28,076 bases of DNA, from assembly GCA_946007445.1 (NCBI GenBank), contig CAMGAL010000003.1, positions 1-28,076 on the forward strand, read 5' to 3'. The DNA is from an uncultured Mediterranea sp. (GTDB lineage: Bacteria > Bacteroidota > Bacteroidia > Bacteroidales > Bacteroidaceae). Positions within the stretch are counted from its first letter, which is position 1, and each line of letters starts with the position of its first letter. Both the position numbers and the translations under genes were made by a program. Shown piece by piece: positions 24,229 to 28,076 of this stretch. Under the pieces are notes generated by a model. It did not search any database. It worked only from the letters and a program-made list of their open reading frames with translations, and was not told the DNA's origin.

Positions 24229-25653
24229 ATGACTGTTACAGACAAACTTCATCACACGCTCCGCGATTCGGCGGCTGCGCGTTGGACGGCTCTCGTCCTG
24301 CTGGCTTCGGCCATGTTTTTCGGCTACATCTTTATGGATATCCTCTCGCCCCTACAATCGTTGCTGTCGGAACATCGCGGGTGGGATCCTACGGCATACG
24401 GCCACTATGCCGGTTCCGAGACGTTCCTCAATGTATTTGTGTTCTTCCTCATCTTTGCCGGCATCATTCTCGATAAGATGGGTGTGCGCTTCACGGCCAT
24501 TCTCTCAGGTGCCGTCATGCTGGCCGGTGCTGCGCTCAACTGGTATGCTGTGAGCGATGCTTTCGCAGGCAGCAGTTTCGAAGCGACCGTCAGCGGTTGG
24601 CTCAATCTGCCTGCCGCCTGGTGGAACGTGACTCCCTTCTACGAGGGGATGCCTGCTTCGGCCAAGCTCTCCGCTTTGGGCTTCATGGGCTTCGGTTGCG
24701 GTGTAGAGATGGCCGGTATCACCGTGTCGCGAGGTATTGTCAAGTGGTTCAAGGGCAAGGAGATGGCCTTGGCCATGGGTGTGGAGATGGCCATTGCCCG
24801 CATCGGTGTGGCAGTGGTTGCCCTGGGTTCTCCCGTGGTGGCTGCCATTGCTCCCGAAAGTGTGTCACGTCCTGTAGCTGTGGCCGTGGTACTGCTGGCC
24901 ATCGGACTCATCTCGCTCATCTGCTATGCCTTCATGGACAAGCGCCTGGAGGTGCAGATGGGTACGAACGATGAGGAGAAAGACGATCCCTTCAAGGTGA
25001 GCGACCTGGGCATGATCTTCTCGTCCAAGGTGTTCTGGATTGTTTCGCTGCTCTGCGTGCTCTACTATTCGGCCATCTTCCCCTTCCAGAAGTATGCCAT
25101 CAACATGCTGCAGTGCAACCTGGGCTATACGGCCGAGCAGGCCGGTTGGGTCTTCTTTGTCTTCCCGCTGGGTGCAGCTGCCATTACGCCCATGCTGGGC
25201 AACTACCTCGACCGCAAGGGCAAGGGTGCCAGTATGCTGATGCTGGGTGCCATTCTGATGATTGTCTGCCACCTCACGTTTGCGTTGGTCCTGCCCGCCA
25301 CCCAGTCGGTCGTGGTGGCCTACGCCGGTATCATTCTGCTGGGCATCTCGTTCTCGCTGGTGCCTGCTGCCCTTTGGCCCTCGGTGCCCAAGCTCGTTGA
25401 CAACCGTCTGCTGGGTTCGGCATACGCCGTCATCTTCTGGATTCAGAACATCGGTCTCTACGCCTTCCCCATGCTGATCGGTTCGGTGCTTCAGTCCTCC
25501 AATCCGGGTGTCACCGACCCCTTGCAGTACAACTACACCATGCCCATGTTGCTCTTCGCCTCTCTCGGTGTCTTTGCCCTCATTTTGGGTCTCTGGCTCA
25601 AAGCCGAAGACAAGCGTAAGGGCTACGGCTTGGAAGAACCGAACATGAAGTAG
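24229..25653 (+). CDS. Major facilitator superfamily transporter
   Basis: This encodes a 474-residue integral membrane transporter with about 12 predicted helices in two bundles, split by a charged cytoplasmic loop (about 238-260, MDKRLEVQMGTNDEEKDDPF). The MFS signature region after helix 2 reads FAGIILDKMGVRFT (G-x-x-x-D-K/R), and the matching second-half loop reads GNYLDRKGKGA. A long insert between helices (about 115-145, with SGWLNLPAAWWNVTPFYEG) is unusual. The sequence resembles the MFSD1-like branch of the superfamily, but the substrate cannot be assigned. The gene stands alone between the secG terminator and a large convergent hairpin. Confidence 0.85.
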   Translation: MTVTDKLHHTLRDSAAARWTALVLLASAMFFGYIFMDILSPLQSLLSEHRGWDPTAYGHYAGSETFLNVFVFFLIFAGIILDKMGVRFTAILSGAVMLAGAALNWYAVSDAFAGSSFEATVSGWLNLPAAWWNVTPFYEGMPASAKLSALGFMGFGCGVEMAGITVSRGIVKWFKGKEMALAMGVEMAIARIGVAVVALGSPVVAAIAPESVSRPVAVAVVLLAIGLISLICYAFMDKRLEVQMGTNDEEKDDPFKVSDLGMIFSSKVFWIVSLLCVLYYSAIFPFQKYAINMLQCNLGYTAEQAGWVFFVFPLGAAAITPMLGNYLDRKGKGASMLMLGAILMIVCHLTFALVLPATQSVVVAYAGIILLGISFSLVPAALWPSVPKLVDNRLLGSAYAVIFWIQNIGLYAFPMLIGSVLQSSNPGVTDPLQYNYTMPMLLFASLGVFALILGLWLKAEDKRKGYGLEEPNMK

Positions 25654-25664
25654 TTTTAGCTTCA

Positions 25665-25681
25665 AGCTACGAGCTACAAGT
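25665..25681. repeat. Dispersed repeat, copy 2
   Basis: AGCTACGAGCTACAAGT is the exact reverse complement of the 17-bp repeat at 4931-4947. Here it lies 11 bases after the MFS stop codon and just before a long hairpin. Confidence 0.7.
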
Positions 25682-25687
25682 AACAAA

Positions 25688-25755
25688 GAACCACGGATTT
25701 TCACAGATGGGAACGGATGACAATAATCCGTTTAATCTGTGAGAATCCGTGGTTC
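25688..25755. terminator. Long three-stem hairpin at a convergent junction
   Basis: Three stacked stems pair across 68 bases: 25688-25699 with 25744-25755 (12 bp, GAACCACGGATT), 25701-25708 with 25735-25742 (8 bp, TCACAGAT) and 25712-25718 with 25726-25732 (7 bp, AACGGAT), with small mismatches between them and a 7-nt loop. It lies between the ends of the MFS and GH28 genes and is suited to ending both transcripts. I recall similar CTGTGA/ATCCGTGG words as recurrent intergenic elements in Bacteroides, which is unverified here. Confidence 0.75.
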
Positions 25756-25781
25756 CTCCATTATACATTTTAAATTTTTAA

Positions 25782-27125
25782 TTATTCATTGTATTCCGCC
25801 TTCACCTTCTTCATCTTCAGCCCGCGGATGGCCGATTGGTCCCAATCCACCTTGTCCGCCTTGACGTCGATGTTCTCTAAGTGGAAGTTGGATAGGATAT
25901 ACTCTTCTTCGTTCTTGCTGAGGTCGATGAAGGTACGCAGGCCTTTCAGCTGGATGTCTTTCAACGTGATGTGGTCGGCGTACGATTTGGGGATGTCCTT
26001 GCGTCCTTTCAGGTCGAAGAACTGGGTCCACTTGAACACCTTGCAGAGTATCTCGCACTCTCCCGTCAGTCCCTCCACGCGGATGTGCTCATAGCGTTGC
26101 GGGGTGTCGGGACGCATTTTCAGCATCAGGGCGGTGCGTCCACCATCGATGCGGCAGTTGCGTATCAGGATGTTGCTCACGTGGATGGCCTCGCTGCCGC
26201 AGGTGATGCAACTTGCCGTGGTGTGGTCGAAAAGACACTCGTCGATCAAGATGTGGTGATTGCCTCCGTTGGTGGAGTCTTGGTCGGCGTAGGGGCCTTT
26301 GCCACCTTTGAAGCAGATGCCGTCGTCGTTGGTGGTGATGCGGCACCGCTTGATGAGGAAGTGGGAGCAGACGTCGAGGTCGATGCCGTCTGCACTGGCC
26401 GAGCGGATCGGTTCGTTAGGCGAGAAGATGCGCAGATCGAGCAGTTTCACCGAGTCGCACCGGTAGTAGTGGCTCGTCCAGAAGGGGGAGTTCTGCAGAC
26501 TGACACCGGAGATGGTGACATTCCGACTGTGGGCCACATAGAGCAGGCGGGGCCGCATCTCGTCTTTGTTGGTGCATTGGGGGTTCCACTGGCGGCGCAG
26601 GCGGAACGCCTTCCAGTAGTGCGAACCGTTACCGTCGATGGTGCCTTCACCGCTCAGGGTGAATCCGTTGAGGTGCTCCACGTTGATGAGGGCCGGAAAG
26701 TACTTGCACACTTCGCCTTCGATGCGTGTCTGTACCAGAGGGAAGTCCATGATGTCCTCGCTGCCCAGCAGCACAGCTCCCCGCACCAGGTGCAGATGGG
26801 TGCCTTGGCGGAAGAAGAGGGCTCCCGACTTGTAGATACCTTCGGGCACTACGATGGTGCCGCCTCCCTGCCGAGCCGCTTCGTCGATGACCTGCTGTAT
26901 CAAGGCGGTCTGTGTCAGTGTGGGACTGCTGATGATGCCGTACTCTCGCAGGTTGTAGAGGCGCTCTTCGCTGCCGGGCACAGGGACTTTGTCCTCCTGA
27001 AACCAGGGGGAAATCGGAGTTCCATCGGGGAAACGGGCAGTCGTAGCCGATTGTTTCGATTGAGCATCGAGCCGACCGGCCAAACAGAGGAGCAGGAGAA
27101 GGAGGAAGATAGGGGATGTTCTCAT
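25782..27125 (-). CDS. GH28-family protein with atypical active-site motifs
   Basis: GH28 enzymes are right-handed beta-helix pectinases that cleave galacturonan or rhamnogalacturonan by inversion. The 447-residue protein has a signal peptide (to LDAQ), and the family start GGGTIVVPEGIYKSGALFF, GEGTIDGNGSHYW and SPFWTSHYY. Catalytic acids are present: Asp246 in SADGIDLD and Asp267-Asp268 in TNDDGICFKGG. However, GHG is replaced by ASC (304-306, before GSE) and the RIK block reads MLK (334-336), so the canonical His and Arg are missing. Substrate or activity may differ from polygalacturonase, for example toward a modified or exo-acting target. It is divergent from the susC gene and probably secreted or periplasmic, with its own promoter. 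Confidence 0.88.
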   Translation of the reverse strand: MRTSPIFLLLLLLCLAGRLDAQSKQSATTARFPDGTPISPWFQEDKVPVPGSEERLYNLREYGIISSPTLTQTALIQQVIDEAARQGGGTIVVPEGIYKSGALFFRQGTHLHLVRGAVLLGSEDIMDFPLVQTRIEGEVCKYFPALINVEHLNGFTLSGEGTIDGNGSHYWKAFRLRRQWNPQCTNKDEMRPRLLYVAHSRNVTISGVSLQNSPFWTSHYYRCDSVKLLDLRIFSPNEPIRSASADGIDLDVCSHFLIKRCRITTNDDGICFKGGKGPYADQDSTNGGNHHILIDECLFDHTTASCITCGSEAIHVSNILIRNCRIDGGRTALMLKMRPDTPQRYEHIRVEGLTGECEILCKVFKWTQFFDLKGRKDIPKSYADHITLKDIQLKGLRTFIDLSKNEEEYILSNFHLENIDVKADKVDWDQSAIRGLKMKKVKAEYNE

Positions 27126-27176
27126 AAGGCTTTGACTATGAATGGTTAATGAGTGAATAATCTCTTGTTTCTCTCA

Positions 27177-27184
27177 CAAAGATA
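27177..27184 (-). promoter_or_regulatory. -7 box for the GH28 gene
   Basis: On the minus strand TATCTTTG (27177-27184) is an exact -7 match 51 bases upstream of the start codon at 27125. No convincing TTTG is seen at -33. Confidence 0.6.
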
Positions 27185-27338
27185 GGGAAAAAAACGCATT
27201 CCTGCACTATTCTCCACCAGATTTGCACAGATTTCCTCTTGCTTTTTCAAGGTTTTAGTGTAGATTTGCAGTCGAATAATAACCAATCGTGATATACTAT
27301 GGATTAGAACCTCTATTTTTACTTATTATTGATGGAGA

Positions 27339-27373
27339 TGACACAAGATTGTCATATCTGAATGTTACTTTTG
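27339..27373 (+). promoter_or_regulatory. Probable susC control region
   Basis: An inverted repeat TGACA-N6-TGTCA (27339-27343 and 27350-27354) stands just upstream of the -7 match TACTTTTG (27366-27373). The TTG inside the repeat is only 14 bp from the -7 box. The palindrome could bind a regulator such as an anti-sigma-linked factor or hybrid two-component protein. The other notable DNA in this gap is a direct repeat AGATTTGCA (27219-27227 and 27262-27270). Confidence 0.4.
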
Positions 27374-27380
27374 CAACCCA

Positions 27381-27422
27381 ATGAAAAACTTGAAATTACT
27401 ATTATCAATTAAAACTTTATGA
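27381..27422 (+). CDS. Possible 13-codon leader frame upstream of susC
   Basis: An ATG at 27381 opens MKNLKLLLSIKTL and stops at TGA 27420-27422, overlapping the susC ATG at 27419 as ATGA. It is in a different frame from susC. If the promoter at 27366-27373 is right, transcription would begin almost on its ATG, which argues against efficient translation. It could be a coupled leader or chance. Confidence 0.2.
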   Translation: MKNLKLLLSIKTL

Positions 27423-28076
27423 TTATGCTGAATCTACAAAACAAACGAGAATGGCTGCAGAGAGCACTCTTTGTGGTCGTTTTGCTCAGCAGTACTTTGG
27501 CATTTGCCCAAAACAAAGTGAGCGGAACAGTTAAGGACAAGACCGGTGAGCCTATCATCGGTGCCAATGTCCTGGAGAAAGGCACTACCAATGGTGTGAT
27601 TACCGACATTGACGGTAACTATACCTTGAATGTAGAACGTGGCAAGACGTTGGTCTTCTCGTTCATTGGCTTCAAGACACAGGAAGTGGTCGTTTCGTCG
27701 GCCAAGATGGACGTGGTGATGGCCGAAGACAACGAGATGCTGGAAGAAGTGGTCGTGATCGGTTACGGCTCCATGTCGCGCAAGGATGTCACCTCTTCGA
27801 TTACGACGGTGAAAGCCGACCAACTGAACAAGGGTGTCTTCTCCGACGCCGCCAGCATGTTGCAGGGTAAGGTGGCCGGTCTGACGGTGACTACCACCGG
27901 TGACCCTAACGGCACACCCAGCATGACCCTGCGCGGTGCCTCTTCACTGCGCTCGGGCGCCATGAGCCCCTACTACGTCATCGACGGTATTCCCGGTGTG
28001 GACATCTCGCTGGTGGCTCCCGACGACATCGAGAGCATCGACGTGCTGCGTGCTGCTACCGCTACGGCCAGCTACG
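27419..28076 (+). CDS. SusC/RagA-type TonB-linked outer-membrane protein, N-terminal part
   Basis: SusC-like proteins import oligosaccharides across the outer membrane with a SusD partner, powered by TonB. The first 219 codons are present and the gene runs off the window. A signal peptide (LFVVVLLSSTLAFAQ) is followed by a carboxypeptidase-D-regulatory-like domain (VSGTVKDKTGEPIIGANVLEKGTTNGVITDIDGNYTL), the TonB-box region EEVVVIGYG and the start of the plug (QGKVAGLTVTT, LRGASSLRSG, PYYVIDGIPG, ESIDVLRAATATASY). The start is ATG 27419; an alternative ATG at 27425 drops two residues. The divergent GH28 gene suggests that a pectic glycan may be the ligand, but SusD and the rest of the locus are outside the window. 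Confidence 0.93.
   Translation, partial: MIMLNLQNKREWLQRALFVVVLLSSTLAFAQNKVSGTVKDKTGEPIIGANVLEKGTTNGVITDIDGNYTLNVERGKTLVFSFIGFKTQEVVVSSAKMDVVMAEDNEMLEEVVVIGYGSMSRKDVTSSITTVKADQLNKGVFSDAASMLQGKVAGLTVTTTGDPNGTPSMTLRGASSLRSGAMSPYYVIDGIPGVDISLVAPDDIESIDVLRAATATASY

Overview
The window looks like a chromosomal segment from a member of Bacteroidales, probably Bacteroidaceae. Four lines of evidence agree: a Bacteroidetes-type SecA carboxy terminus, a TonB-linked SusC/RagA protein, lineage-restricted lipoproteins (DUF6340-like and DUF4837-like), and repeated promoters of the Bacteroides form (-33 TTTG or TTG, 19-20 bp spacer, -7 TAnnTTTG) instead of E. coli-type -35/-10 boxes. No tRNA, rRNA, CRISPR array, transposase or phage gene was seen. 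Most of the window is core genome; only the right end looks like an accessory polysaccharide-use locus.

Layout. 1-578 is the end of secA, followed by a nested hairpin and a lipoprotein gene (720-1802). 1812-3452 (-) encodes a secreted beta-propeller glycosidase-like protein. It is divergent from a small acidic protein of unknown function (3613-4059), which is followed by a secreted SGNH hydrolase (4080-4931). That gene converges on a membrane glycosyltransferase (4946-6118, -). The 476-base gap 6119-6594 holds two leftward promoters, a hairpin and a rightward promoter, and may contain a small RNA. 6595-9936 is a tight cluster of a divergent DAACS-type symporter with gmd and fcl, which make GDP-L-fucose. 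The gap 9937-10277 is dense in structure: a 34-bp perfect palindrome, five 11-bp tandem units, a purine-rich tract, and a terminator abutting the coaX promoter.

From 10278 to 24111 everything is on the + strand and mainly serves the envelope: coaX, an outer-membrane barrel protein, a TPR protein, lptC, a CNNM/CorC-type membrane protein, the chaperone ppiD, rlmN, a DUF4837 lipoprotein, pdxA, a sigma-54 activator, lptE, a TPR-tailed protein and secG. LptC and LptE belong to LPS transport; PpiD, SecG and the SecA fragment belong to protein export. Two promoters lie inside the 3' ends of upstream genes (coaX and the TPR-tailed gene).

After the secG terminator come an MFS transporter, a large convergent hairpin, a GH28-family protein (-) with an atypical active site, and divergently the first 219 codons of a SusC/RagA receptor that runs off the window. 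The GH28/SusC pair suggests a pectin-type utilisation locus continuing to the right.

I see no clear new defence or mobile system. The least explained DNA is the gap 9937-10277, the candidate small RNA at 6220-6405, a 14-bp-arm hairpin inside the start of lptC, and the missing canonical residues in the DAACS symporter and the GH28 protein.
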